NCBI GenBank assembly: GCA_036250225.1
Contig: JAPZLL010000020.1
Coordinates: 186,001-250,000, forward strand
Direction: 5' to 3'
DNA from: Cercophora sp. LCS_1
Taxonomy: Eukaryota > Ascomycota > Sordariomycetes > Sordariales > Lasiosphaeriaceae
Length of the DNA stretch: 64,000 nt
The position numbers and the translations under genes are program-made. This document shows positions 35,949 through 45,721 of this stretch, piece after piece. Under the pieces are notes generated by a model. That model ran no database searches. It saw nothing but the letters and a program-made list of their open reading frames with translations, and was not told where the DNA came from. Position 1 is the first letter of the stretch, and each line of letters starts with the position of its first letter.

Positions 35949-36456
35949 TGGCCTCATCTCTCGTTCTTTCATGTTTGTTTGGTTCGATGCATAGCGATTG
36001 CATCATTCACCGGCGTTCAAGGATGGAGGGGTGGAGTTGGTTTGGGTTTCGGACATGATGAAGTCTTGTATCTTGTATCTTGAACCTAGGACGTTTGCGC
36101 TGAGCTTTGTTTTCGGGTCATCGGAGTTGATGGTATGAGGCTTCTCTTCCGTCTCAAGCGAGTGCTAGTAGGCTAGTGGCCGTTCAGACGCTAGCTAATT
36201 GAGTAGCTGAGTAGCGCAATCTTGCATCAAGCGAAGACTTCTGGAAGGGCGCGGATGTCCTTGCGCGTGGGTAGCGTCGGCATCTACTGCTGCGGTATTG
36301 TCTTTGTACCCCGCACGCCCTTTTGCTGACCAGCAACCATCTCATGAAGCCGAGTACATATTGCTGTATACCCACCTTGACCAGGAATCACATCAGCATC
36401 CCAAGTTCTCAGCCCTCTAATATCTATCTGATTATCGAATTGTAGCCGAGTTCAAA
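35949..36456. other. Intergenic
   Basis: SGT1 3' region and promoter of the aminotransferase. Nothing else supported. Confidence 0.5.
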
Positions 36457-37946
36457 ATGCACAACGTCACAGAGTTCAAGATGGACAGGTGGAGTGAGTT
36501 GCACTCCTGGCAGAGCGATCATCACTGACAATATTGCAATGATTCAGTCCAGGAGCATGCAGTAAGTGCCGTCCAAGAAGCAAAACACAACATGGCAACC
36601 TAATAAACGACCAGTCATCAGCAAAAGTCTCTCTCCATGGTATGATCACGCCCATCATCACCCCAAGCCAGCCACTGACCTTTCAGGCTCCAACATCGGA
36701 ACCCTCTCCCTCTCCGACCTCCAAAAGCTCGACCCCGACGCCCCCATCCTCGACTCGGACCTTCAACTCTCCTACGGCCCGGCCCAAGGCTCTATCAAAC
36801 TCCGTGAGCGTATTGCAGCCCTGTATTCCTCCCCTGAGGTCCCCTTGACCGCTGAGAACGTCGTCGTAACCCCGGGCTCCATCATGGCCAACTACCTGAC
36901 CGTTGTCAACCTCGCGTCCCCAGGTGATCACATCATCGTTCAGTACCCCATCTTTCCGCAGCTTCTTTCTATCCCCAAGTTTCACGACATCTCAATGTCG
37001 TTGTGGAAACTCAAGCTCACTTCGACCGGGTGGGAACCGGACTTGGACGAACTGAAGTCGCTCATCAGGCCAAACACCAAAGCCATTATCATCAAGTATT
37101 TCCCCATCTCATTTGGTCCTGGATTATCGTTCTCCGCCGATCTACTTTGGTGATGATACCGCATTCAATCCTTTTTTTAAGTATCCCTTTAGTTGTGATG
37201 TTGATGCTAATCAATACATGTAAAGCAACCCCAACAACCCAACAGGCACAACCCTCGGTCAATCCCTCCTCACCTCCCTTATCCACCTCGCATCCTCAAA
37301 CTCCATCGCCCTCCTCTCAGACGAGGTCTTCCGCCCTCTCTTTCACACATCTGTCTCTCCACCACCATCCCTCCTCAACCTCCCCTCCAGTTCTGTATCA
37401 GTCGTCACAGGCTCCGTCTCCAAAACCATTGGACTCCCGGGTATCCGCATCGGCTGGGTCGTATCCAACTCCCTGCCCTTTATCAACAAAGTCATGGTTG
37501 CTAGAAACTATACCACCATTTCGGTGTCGAGACTTGATGATGCCGTTGCTTCTTTTGCGTTGGAGGGGGATGTTTTTGGCAAGATTATGGAGAGGAATTT
37601 GGAGGTTTGTAGGGCCAGTTTGGAGGCGATTGAAACGTGGGTTGGGGAGATGCAGGGACGGGTCGAGTGGCTTCGGCCAGCGGGAGGGGGTGTGGCGTGG
37701 GTGAGAGTGAGAGGGATGGATGAAGAGTGGGTTGATGATCGGGGTTTGGCGGGGAGGGTGGTGAAGGAGACGGGGGTGAGTGTTTTGCCCGGTGGGTTTG
37801 GTTTCACGGAGGGAGAGGGGGATGAGTTTAGAGGCTATGTAAGGATTTCGTTGGGGGTTGAGGTGGGGGTCTTGAAAGAAGGGTTGGGGGTTTTGGGCAA
37901 ATACATTCTGGGAGGTTCTCAGGAAAGGGTCGCGCAAGTGAGTTGA
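36457..37946 (+). CDS. PLP-dependent aminotransferase class I/II (ACC-synthase-like fold type I)
   Basis: Preferred exons join(36457..36493,36615..37095,37226..37946), 412 residues. Fold-type-I landmarks: YGPAQGSIKLRERIAALY, VVVTPGSIMANYLTV, INNPNNPTGTTLG assembled across intron 2, the PLP Asp region ALLSDEVFRPL, and Schiff-base Lys in GSVSKTIGLPGIRIGW. The C-terminal domain ends in YVRISLGVE. Substrate unknown; relatives are annotated as ACC synthase- or capreomycidine synthase-like. The first junctions are uncertain: a micro-exon of 9 nt (36553-36561) or 14 nt (36548-36561, with donor 36489) would also keep frame. Intron 2 (130 bp) is longer than usual here. The 3' half is strikingly G-rich on the plus strand compared with the 5' half. 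Confidence 0.82.
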
Positions 37947-38511
37947 CGAGGGGTTGTGTGTGGGGGGACGACAGGTTTGGGGCTATGCTGTGCCACAATG
38001 AAGTTGAGCCCCTTTTGCATCTGTTTACACGACTGTTTACGCCAAATTCTAATATTTGCAAAAACGTTTTGTGCGGCTTTTTTGTCATGATAAAACATGC
38101 AGCAAGCAATGACAGACGACGTGTCACATTTGCGCAGGTGATGTGATGGCCTTGCTTTGGCGCCTTCCAGCCAAGCCGTCGCTTCCAGGCAGGGCGATTC
38201 CGTTGTCGGCGTTCCAGCAACCAGAATGCTAGAAAGTGTCCCAGCGGCAGCGGCAGGTACGTCCCGAGTCGAACTACTGGCTGCGGGCCGCCGCTTCAAG
38301 GGCGACGGAGGGGCACCCGATCACCTAATGCGGCCCGTGCCGCGAAGGGCTGGCGAACCACAGCCCTCGCAATTGTCCCCCCCCACGCCGTGGCAATCAA
38401 ATCACCACCTGTCTCGGGGGTTGCTCGCGTAAACGCCCACTATGGATATCTGCTGTCAGGGTTCCCCGCCGCTTGGGTTTCTTTACTTTGCCAACTTGAT
38501 TTTGCGACAAG
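37947..38511. other. Intergenic
   Basis: Promoter region of the methyltransferase; no gene recognised. Confidence 0.5.
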
Positions 38512-39695
38512 ATGAGTGAACCTCGGGACGCTGAAGATCGCGAGGAGGCGGCGCCCATCACTGTTGTATGTGCGATTGCTGATTTTCTGAGCATTTGATT
38601 GACGATGGTTTACAGGATCCCAATTACGAGCGGGCGCACGATGACCCTGACAACGACTCTGTCTACGGCAGCGATACGAGCTCGACCTCTTCGCTGACCG
38701 AGTCTGTCCTCCAGTTTCGGGAGCTTCACGGCCGGACGTTCCAGAATTACAAGGGCGTCGACTACTGGCAACCCAACGACGAAAAGCAAAACGATGGCCT
38801 GGACATCCAGCATCACATGATGCTTCTTTTGAACGAAAACAAGTTGTTTCGCTCGCCGCTCAAGGACCCCCAGGCCGTTCTCGACGTCGGCACCGGCACT
38901 GGAATCTGGGCTATGTGAGAACAGCTCTCTCAACACCACGCACCAGTCAATATTTTGCTGATCAGAACAGTGATTTCGCCGACCAATTTCCCGGCGCCCA
39001 GGTCATCGGAACGGACATCACGCCTATTCAACCGCTGTGGCTGCCACCAAACTGCAAATTCGAGCTGGACGACGCAACGCTGGACTGGACCTACAAGGAG
39101 GACCAATTCGATTTTATCCACATCCGGTATTTGGTGGGTAGCATTGGCGACTGGGTCAAGCTCTACCAGCAGGCATATCGCGCCCTCAAACCCGGTGGTT
39201 GGCTGGAGCACACTGATTTTAGCATCCGCGTTTTCACCGACGACAACACGGTCCCGAAGGATAGCGTGTATTGGTGGTGGAATGAATTTTTCAACCAGGC
39301 AGGCGAAAAGACGGGCAACACCTTTATCGTGTCCCACGAAGGCCGCAACGCCGGGTGGATGAAGGAGGCAGGGTTTACGGGGCCCATCAACATTAAGGAG
39401 TTCAAGATGCCTATTGGAAGCTGGCCTGCGGACAAGGTCCTCAAGGAGGTGGGCATTTACAACCGCATGGCGTGTGAGCAAGGACTTGAGGGCTTTGCGC
39501 TGTTCCTTGGCACACAGCTGTTGGGGTATAGCAACGAGGAGCTCCAGGTCATTTTTGCCAAGATGAGGCAGTCGTTGAGGAATCCTGCAATTCACGCGTA
39601 TTATCCTGCGTAAGTTTGTCTGTCCTGGTGTTTGTCTTTCGGAACTGACATGTGACACCAGGTCAACCGTGTGGACTCAGAAACCGCTCGATTAG
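38512..39695 (+). CDS. SAM-dependent methyltransferase of the fungal TAM/LaeA type
   Basis: Exons join(38512..38565,38616..38914,38971..39609,39662..39695), 341 residues; introns are 50, 56 and 52 bp. SAM motif I is VLDVGTGTGIWAIDF, split by intron 2. Motif II is VIGTDITPIQP, followed by FELDDATLDWTYKEDQFDFIHIRYL and the post-motif ALKPGGWLEHTDF. The upstream DSVYGSDTSSTSSLTESVLQFRELHGRTF is the standard lead-in of this fungal family. These proteins resemble the secondary-metabolism regulator LaeA, but there are many paralogues per genome and most have no known substrate. The final exon is 34 nt. No metabolic cluster surrounds it, though an aminotransferase lies just upstream on the same strand. 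Confidence 0.9.
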
Positions 39696-39807
39696 TTTTG
39701 GATTTGATGACATGGAGTTTCTGGCATATCAATCGCACAGTCACACACCCACATACTGGCATTTTCTTGTGCCGATTTGCCCGGTCGTATTCCTAGGCGG
39801 TTCGCAT

Positions 39808-40797
39808 CTACCAGTCATACTGCCGCACCGTCGTGATTTCCGGATGGGCAACGAAATTTCGTACGACGACCAGACTTCGCAGCGGCCCGGTCACATATCG
39901 CAGTGGTATTTCCGGCCCGGCGTTGTTGTAGAGCCAGTTTGGAAACGTCTCGGTCACCCGCTCCCTGTTGATCTCAAGGCATCCAGCGCCGTCGGGGAAA
40001 TGCACCGCTTTCAGACCGGGCCAGTGGATTGTTGCACACGCGTCGAATGCTTCGAGGGCGAGGAAGTACGCCCGCCGCATCAGGCGCTGGCCGGCGGATG
40101 CGTTGATGTTGATGTGGGCGGCAGGTGGGAAGTCGGTCGATAGCCTTGTTCGTTTGACGAGCTCTTCGTGCTGCGCGTTGATTTGTGTCCAGCGTTTGGT
40201 CTGCTCGTCGGTCTCCTCTAGTTCTGGCTCATCACCATCACCCGTGGCAGGGGTATTACCTGCGTTACCCCAATAGCGATCTTCTGGGAATTCTTCTGGT
40301 CGCTCGCCTCCCTCGTCAGAAGCGACGAAATGGTGCGTGGTGCGGTGGAGATAATACCCCCAGCCAAAGGTGAAGGGGTTCTGTCGCGCCTGGGATGCCT
40401 TTGTTGCCCTTGCAAAGTTACACGAGACGAATTCCTTTTCCTTCCGTTCCACCAGACGGCCGCCGTCGTAAAAGCCGGTGAAGCACCTCTGGGTATCTGG
40501 GAAGAATGTGACGGGACGGTGTTGTTGTCGTCCGCATTGGGAATTTGAGCCCTCGGTGTGGTTCCGTGCATGCCGCTTGGAGCTTTCCGTCTGTGCCATG
40601 TACTCCTTACCGGTGATCTTCCTGGCAGGGCTTGTTTGAGGTGGCCGAACATTGGTGTGGGGGTGTCGTGACGCGAGGCGGTCGAGCTTGAGTACGCGGT
40701 TTTCCTCTTCGAGCTCTCGGATTCTTTTTGCTTGTGCGTCGATTGTGGCGAGAGCCTCCTCGAGCTGCTTGACCGTGGGCTTTACGTACTTGGTCAT
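39808..40797 (-). CDS. Unknown-family protein, paralogue 1 (C-terminally short copy)
   Basis: A 329-residue frame from the ATG at 40797; an upstream in-frame ATG at 41010 adds a hydrophobic leader absent from the paralogue and is not preferred. Residues 4-40 form a predicted coiled coil (VKQLEEALATIDAQAKRI). It shares with the gene at 42242 the coiled coil, a GKEYMAQTESSK-like segment, FGWGYYLHRTTH (FGNGYYLRRATH in the other) and a core HFPDGAGCLEINRERV...F.NWLYNN followed by VRQYD. It then stops at TAG just after RQYDW, while the other copy continues about 130 residues; the sequence past the stop shows no resemblance to that tail. I know no named domain here. Convergent with the methyltransferase, 112 bp away. 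Confidence 0.65.
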   Translation of the reverse strand: MTKYVKPTVKQLEEALATIDAQAKRIRELEEENRVLKLDRLASRHPHTNVRPPQTSPARKITGKEYMAQTESSKRHARNHTEGSNSQCGRQQHRPVTFFPDTQRCFTGFYDGGRLVERKEKEFVSCNFARATKASQARQNPFTFGWGYYLHRTTHHFVASDEGGERPEEFPEDRYWGNAGNTPATGDGDEPELEETDEQTKRWTQINAQHEELVKRTRLSTDFPPAAHININASAGQRLMRRAYFLALEAFDACATIHWPGLKAVHFPDGAGCLEINRERVTETFPNWLYNNAGPEIPLRYVTGPLRSLVVVRNFVAHPEITTVRQYDW

Positions 40798-42241
40798 CTT
40801 TTTTGGTGGTCTAGGTGTTGATATAGGAAAGGAAGTTGGTGCAAGATCCTTGGTAATGTTGAAGAGTAGAGGAAGGATGTTGGGTCTCGGGTTAAATTGA
40901 GAACGAAGGGGAACAGTTATATTCGTATTTTTTGAGTGAATTGCTGTTCTAATCAGATGAAAAACGGCGAGTAAAGGATGGAAACAGACGATATAAGGCC
41001 GTTTTGGCATGTGATTTACTCACTACTTTCCTGTGTGAGGCTACCACCTGGAACTTGAAGTCAAGCGCCGCCGCGATACGGTTGCAATTGAAGATGGAAC
41101 GGGCAGCCGTGCCGAGCTCAAATTGCTCGAACTGGTTCGTTGGACAGGTGAGGCGATATGTCGGTTATCTGTAGATGCCCCGACTTGGGTCCGGATGCTT
41201 TTCTGACGACCGATGAGGATTTCTGTCCCAGAGCATGTGAAACGATGAAATAAGTTGTTGTATCCCCAGGACCTTGGCAACAAGATCTTTAGCAAAGTTA
41301 TAGTGGCGATATAAATTACATATCACTTTAATATTTTGCCAGCACGGTTTTGAAGAACTGGGTTTTCGTGAATATTAATTTATTTGATGTCTTCCTCGAC
41401 TGGTAGATATATACCGGAGTTTGAGCAGACGAGAATATTATGGGCCAAAAAGAAATCAGAATCAGGTACCGTATCCTACAGATCTTCAGCGCTGCATGGG
41501 ATCAAGCCCAGCTACCCTGAAGTCATTTTCCTCTCAACAGACCGTTTCCTCTCAACAGACCGTTTCCTCTCAACAGACCGTTTCCTCTCAACAGACCGTT
41601 TCCTCTCAACAGACCGTTTCCGAAAACCCCCCCCCCCCCCAAAAAAAAAGGGTGGGCGACAACGAGCTGTTTAAATTAATAATTTACGATCTATTTACGA
41701 TCTATTTACTGTTGATAGTACTACAGAAGTTGCTTGGTAGTAAGCTTTATTGCAAATTGGTGGTAGGTCCAAAGGAGGTAGTTTGATTCATGGTAGAGGT
41801 TGTCGCCGATCCTGTTGGCACTGGAACCCTTTGTCTCGTGCGTATATTCGTATGTGATAACCTGAGTCCGGGTTTGGCGAAGGAGAGCGCCATCTCGGTA
41901 TGTCCACAGCTGCCCGCTCCTGGAGTCCTTACTCGTAATCTTAGGTTCTCCGAGGCCCGCATTCGGATGCATAAAACCATATGTCACAGTTTGTGTGTGC
42001 CCTTTCTGGATGGGTCCGCCGTCCTGCATCTTCGTGTCGGTTGCGAGTGCATACCTAGATTCGGGCTCTTGTGAAAGAAAAAAAGAAAAGAGCCGTCACC
42101 GTGGAGGGCAGGTATGGATACATCAGGAATATATATTATCCTAAGAAGGGGACCCGAGAATATTGTTATACAAAAAAATCCTACAGTTTTCGCCCAGTTC
42201 AAGCATGCTACCGAATTCACCGACCCCTTGATATTACCTAC
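40798..42241. other. Spacer between the two paralogues, repeats and unassigned frames
   Basis: Contains an 18 bp minisatellite (41527-41616), a C14-A9 run (41627-41649) and duplicated TTTACGATCTA words near 41684-41706. On the minus strand two stretches read like coding relics: near 41040-41165 (NQFEQFELGTAARSIFNCNR) and 41721-42029 (SGQLWTYRDGALLRQTRTQV). Neither has a usable start or a recognised domain. Confidence 0.4.
41527..41649. repeat. 18 bp minisatellite, five perfect units, then C14 and A9
   Basis: TTTCCTCTCAACAGACCG is repeated five times without change (41527-41616), followed by TTTCCG, C14 (41627-41640) and A9 (41641-41649). The plus-strand frame would read FLSTDR repeats but has no gene context. 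Perfect identity means it is young or being homogenised. Confidence 0.9.
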
Positions 42242-43570
42242 CTACCTATCAACGACAGCCGTTGTGTCCCTGGGGCTTTCGAGTCCGTCGAAGAAAGTGT
42301 ATGGGCCAAATTTATGCAGCCATGTCGCCGCAGCTTCGGCAAACACTCCCGGCGCTGCGGCTAGAGGTAGGCTTGCGATGCGTCCCTCTGGTGACCGAAG
42401 GAATTCGATGAATGCCCGTTCATCATGGGCCTCCCAAACGTCTCCGTGTGCGAAGGGTAACGCCTCGGTGAGGGCAAGGCACTCCACCCGCTTCATTGAT
42501 TGCTTTGCGTGATCAAAGATGTTTTCTCGTAGCTTTCGGGTTTTCATGGCTGCGTATTCATCGTTGAGACCGATTGTCAGGAGGTGGCCAATCGCCAGAT
42601 ATTTGTCGTACTGTCTCACAGTCCTGGGGTGTGGGTGGTATGTTGCGTTCCTCATATCAACAAGCTGGTCCAGGTTGCGGAGAACATGGTTGTTGAAGTC
42701 GGGGTCACTGTAGAGGTCTAATCGGTGGTCTCGAAACCAGCCATTAAAACCCTTGTTGACCTCCTTGCGGCTGATTTCGAGACACCCAGCCCCGTCCGGG
42801 AAAAACTTTTGTTTCAGGCCGGGGAAATGCTTGTCGAAATACTGGTCGACCGACTCAAGGGTAATGGAATAGCCTTCTCGTAATATGCCCTGTCCGGTTC
42901 CCGCTGGGATTCCAGCGTACGATGCTGCGTCCCAATCTCGAAAGGTGCAATGGAATCGTGTTGAGTCGAGGAGCTCGTTGTATCGAGCCGCGGCTTGCTT
43001 CGACCCCGTGGATCGAGTCACCTCTGCTGTTTCCTCAATCTTGGTTGCTGCTGGGCTCCCGATCTCATGGTTCACCCATTCTCCGTCGCCCCGTGCCCAG
43101 CTACCCGAGTCTTGCTCTGCACCCCACTTGGGGTTTGTGTCTTCCCCATCTTGGATGACGACGTGCGTGGCACGGCGAAGATAGTATCCATTTCCAAAGG
43201 TCATGAAACTCTTTTTTGCATTTGTCGAGGCGGTGGGGCTCATGAAATTCCGGTATCCGGTTTCGGCTTGTTGCTTGGGCTCCGGCTTTGCGCTCTCATG
43301 CCGGCGCTGCCTCTGAGAACGGCCACTCGCCCTAACCTTGGCCTTAGAAGACTGAGTGCTAGCCATATAGCCCTTGCCCGGCTTGTTACGGGGCGGGTGC
43401 GCACGTTCGGGAAGTGAGCTTCGGATGGCTCTCGCCCGAAGAAGAAGGATCTCTCGCTCTAACTCGGCGTTTTTTTCCTTGAGCTCGGCAATGGTTATTA
43501 GGTTCTCTGTGTTCTCTGTCTCAGCTTCGTCCAGGAGCTTCCAGACTGGCTTGAGGATCTTTGCGGGCAT
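42242..43570 (-). CDS. Unknown-family protein, paralogue 2 (full-length copy)
   Basis: Single exon, 442 residues, from ATG at 43570. N-terminal coiled coil at residues 8-48 (ITIAELKEKNAELEREILL) like a leucine-zipper dimerisation segment. A basic, Ser-rich stretch follows (KAKVRASGRSQRQRRHESA). The conserved core is FGNGYYLRRATHVV, RYNELLDSTRFHCTF, and HFPGLKQKFFPDGAGCLEIS with W..D...YSDPDFNNHVLRNL. VRQYDKYLAIGHLLTIGLND begins a C-terminal 130 residues absent from paralogue 1. No signal peptide or membrane span. The coiled coil plus basic patch could suit a nuclear or nucleic-acid protein, but this is inference. No named family recognised. The arrangement is a head-to-tail tandem duplication, strongly diverged. 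Confidence 0.75.
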   Translation of the reverse strand: MPAKILKPVWKLLDEAETENTENLITIAELKEKNAELEREILLLRARAIRSSLPERAHPPRNKPGKGYMASTQSSKAKVRASGRSQRQRRHESAKPEPKQQAETGYRNFMSPTASTNAKKSFMTFGNGYYLRRATHVVIQDGEDTNPKWGAEQDSGSWARGDGEWVNHEIGSPAATKIEETAEVTRSTGSKQAAARYNELLDSTRFHCTFRDWDAASYAGIPAGTGQGILREGYSITLESVDQYFDKHFPGLKQKFFPDGAGCLEISRKEVNKGFNGWFRDHRLDLYSDPDFNNHVLRNLDQLVDMRNATYHPHPRTVRQYDKYLAIGHLLTIGLNDEYAAMKTRKLRENIFDHAKQSMKRVECLALTEALPFAHGDVWEAHDERAFIEFLRSPEGRIASLPLAAAPGVFAEAAATWLHKFGPYTFFDGLESPRDTTAVVDR

Positions 43571-43683
43571 CTTGTTGCTTTTGTAGAAAAGTCGATTTCG
43601 CTGGAGGCGGATAAACGAATTGGCGACGGTGCGTAGCGACAGTATTTTGCTATCAGCGCACGGCAGATATTATTGATGCGGGA

Positions 43684-44010
43684 TCACGAAACTAGCAGAG
43701 GAAGGTTGTGTCGTAAGAGCTTCACTTGGTTGGCCAGGGAGGAGTAACTGAACAGCTCGTTGGTCAGGCGCGCTGTGATATTTCGTTGACGTGGCGAAAG
43801 GTTGTGCGCTCTAGAATCCCGGACGGGCAGTCGAAGGTCGAGCCGAGGGATCTTCGGTTGACTTAACGGGGACGAGTGACGAAACAGCTTGATCCTCAGC
43901 TGCACTGTGAGGGTCTTTTGATGTGGCGAAAGAATGCACGCCGCTGGAATCGAAGGCGGGCAGTGATGGGGAAGAACGCCGGTCAAGAGTGACGGAGCAG
44001 CTCGCTTGGC
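43684..44010. repeat. Diverged tandem repeat, units of about 132 and 113 bp
   Basis: Two units start at about 43717 and 43849, with matching words: GAGTAACTGAACAGCTC against GAGTGACGAAACAGCTT, GACGTGGCGAAAG against GATGTGGCGAAAG, and GGACGGGCAGT against GGCGGGCAGT. A partial third unit begins near 43985 (GAGTGACGGAGCAGCTC). On the minus strand the two full units keep one frame open as a 44-residue repeat (LSPHQKTLTVQLRIKLFRHS and LSPRQRNITARLTNELFSYS). The frame has no convincing start codon context or neighbouring exon. Confidence 0.6.
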
Positions 44011-45721
44011 AGACGTGTGACGACGACGCGTTGTGAGGACAGATAAAGAATAAACTCTGGAGTCGGATTTACTGCGGGGAGATCAAAAACATCCAGCAAT
44101 TTTGGTTGGGAGAGGTTGGGTTCAGACCCGGAGGGGAAAAGGAGGGAAGGCTTTTAGCTTGTCACCTGCCAGAACCCCTGTCGAAACAAGTGGGCCCGTC
44201 GGGGGACTGCGCAAAGACAATAGTAAGTTTCTATAGGGTTCACCAGAAAGTGTGCAAGTATCGGATCAAATTGAGATAAGGTTGAGGTGGAAAATGCAAT
44301 GGCCCGACAGGTCGCTCCGCCAACCTCCCACAACCGCTATGGCTATCATGATACGCCGCTTGCTTCTTGAAACAAGCTCACAGGGGTTTTTTTATCCTGT
44401 AGAAGTACCAATGGAATCTCAAAATAAACTTCACTGTGCGAAATGATATATATTGGGAACCCCTCATGAGTAAAACAATGCTGTTGATCTCGATGTTCAG
44501 CAAGCAACTTCGAGCTTTGAACGATTGAAACTAACCGCAAGTAGCCACGGTTCAGTGGAGATAGAGTTTTCAATCAATGTCGCGCATCGCGGCTACATGA
44601 CGATGTTCAAACATTTCCCGGTGGCAAGGCTGAAGAGACTTCCGGTCTGACGTCGCCATCTATTCCTTCTGGCTGCCAATAGACAAGCCATTTGACGGGA
44701 TTTGTAGGCGGATAGAGTTCTCGATATCCCGCTGCCTGTGCTCCCGATGTGCTCTGCAGAGAGGCTTGTGGATATTCCAACCACCGAACTCTGAGTCACT
44801 CTACTTGTGGGGCTTCAAGAAGAACTGTACTCCAGCATGTGAAAAGTTGAGCTGGGGCAGCTCCTCTTCCAGCTCAATCATGAAAGCCGTTGCTCGTTTT
44901 GCCCGTTTTCTTGACCGGCAACCGTATCCGGATCGCGGGCGTTGCAGAGTCACGATTGCCCTCTCGGAATTTCGCCGCCAAGGTCTTGCGCCCACATCGG
45001 CGATTGTGGCGTGATGCAAGGTGGGTGATGAAGCAGCGCCCCGAGGAAGGTGCTCTGCGCCCTCAGGTGTCACCATCCTCCCTGGCATTTTGCCATCATG
45101 GGCCATCCATCGTTCACTTGGAAACGAGGTGAGTCGGCTGAAGTCGAGATGGACACCCGCAGGGAAAGCAAGACATGTTGTCGTAAATTGCCGTTGGCAT
45201 TGTCGTCGACTGAGACGAGTGGCGCCTTCAGTCTTCTCCTGGCACGAGTGACCAAGGTAAGCGCAGGTAACGCGGGCCCAAGTTTTGGGGAAAATCGTGG
45301 CAGATCTCCTTTGACGAGCAGTCCTATTTATTATGTCGTAGAGTTATTGTGTCTCTTTTGGTCATCGTTGACAACACGTCATCTGTGTCATAGATCGTGA
45401 TGAATCGCCTGACGTCGTCATTGAAGTGACAAGTTATGATGACCAATCGTCATTGGTGGCAGCTGCGAGTGGATGGCGGGGTAAGGGTGCTAGTTCCGTT
45501 TGGCTGGGCGGTGGTAGCTGCCTCAGAGCCTTGTGCTGACCTGCGGCGAAGTCAAGATCGCTCGATGTGCGGGGTTGCGCAATCTTCAACCGTGTCTTTC
45601 ATCATCAGGATTCCAGCCGACAATTCGGTCGGTCGACGGGTCAACATTGTGGCGTGACACTCTGTTTCCCCGTCTCAATCATTCGGAAGTTGGCAAAACA
45701 ACCTTCTCCCACGCTTGAGCG
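44011..45721. other. Long spacer, no supported gene
   Basis: 1.7 kb between paralogue 2 and the HET gene, both promoters pointing outward. Short frames on the minus strand near 44593-45106 read partly like protein (MIELEEELPQLNFSHAG) but lack starts, introns and domains. Confidence 0.45.

Noticed and set aside
40798..41010. Upstream ATG of paralogue 1 giving a 71-residue hydrophobic leader
   Set aside because: The paralogue starts at the coiled coil, and the leader has no counterpart there; probably 5' UTR.
41384..41674. Plus-strand frame encoding FLSTDR repeats
   Set aside because: It is only the translation of the 18 bp minisatellite; no start context, splice sites or conserved flanks.
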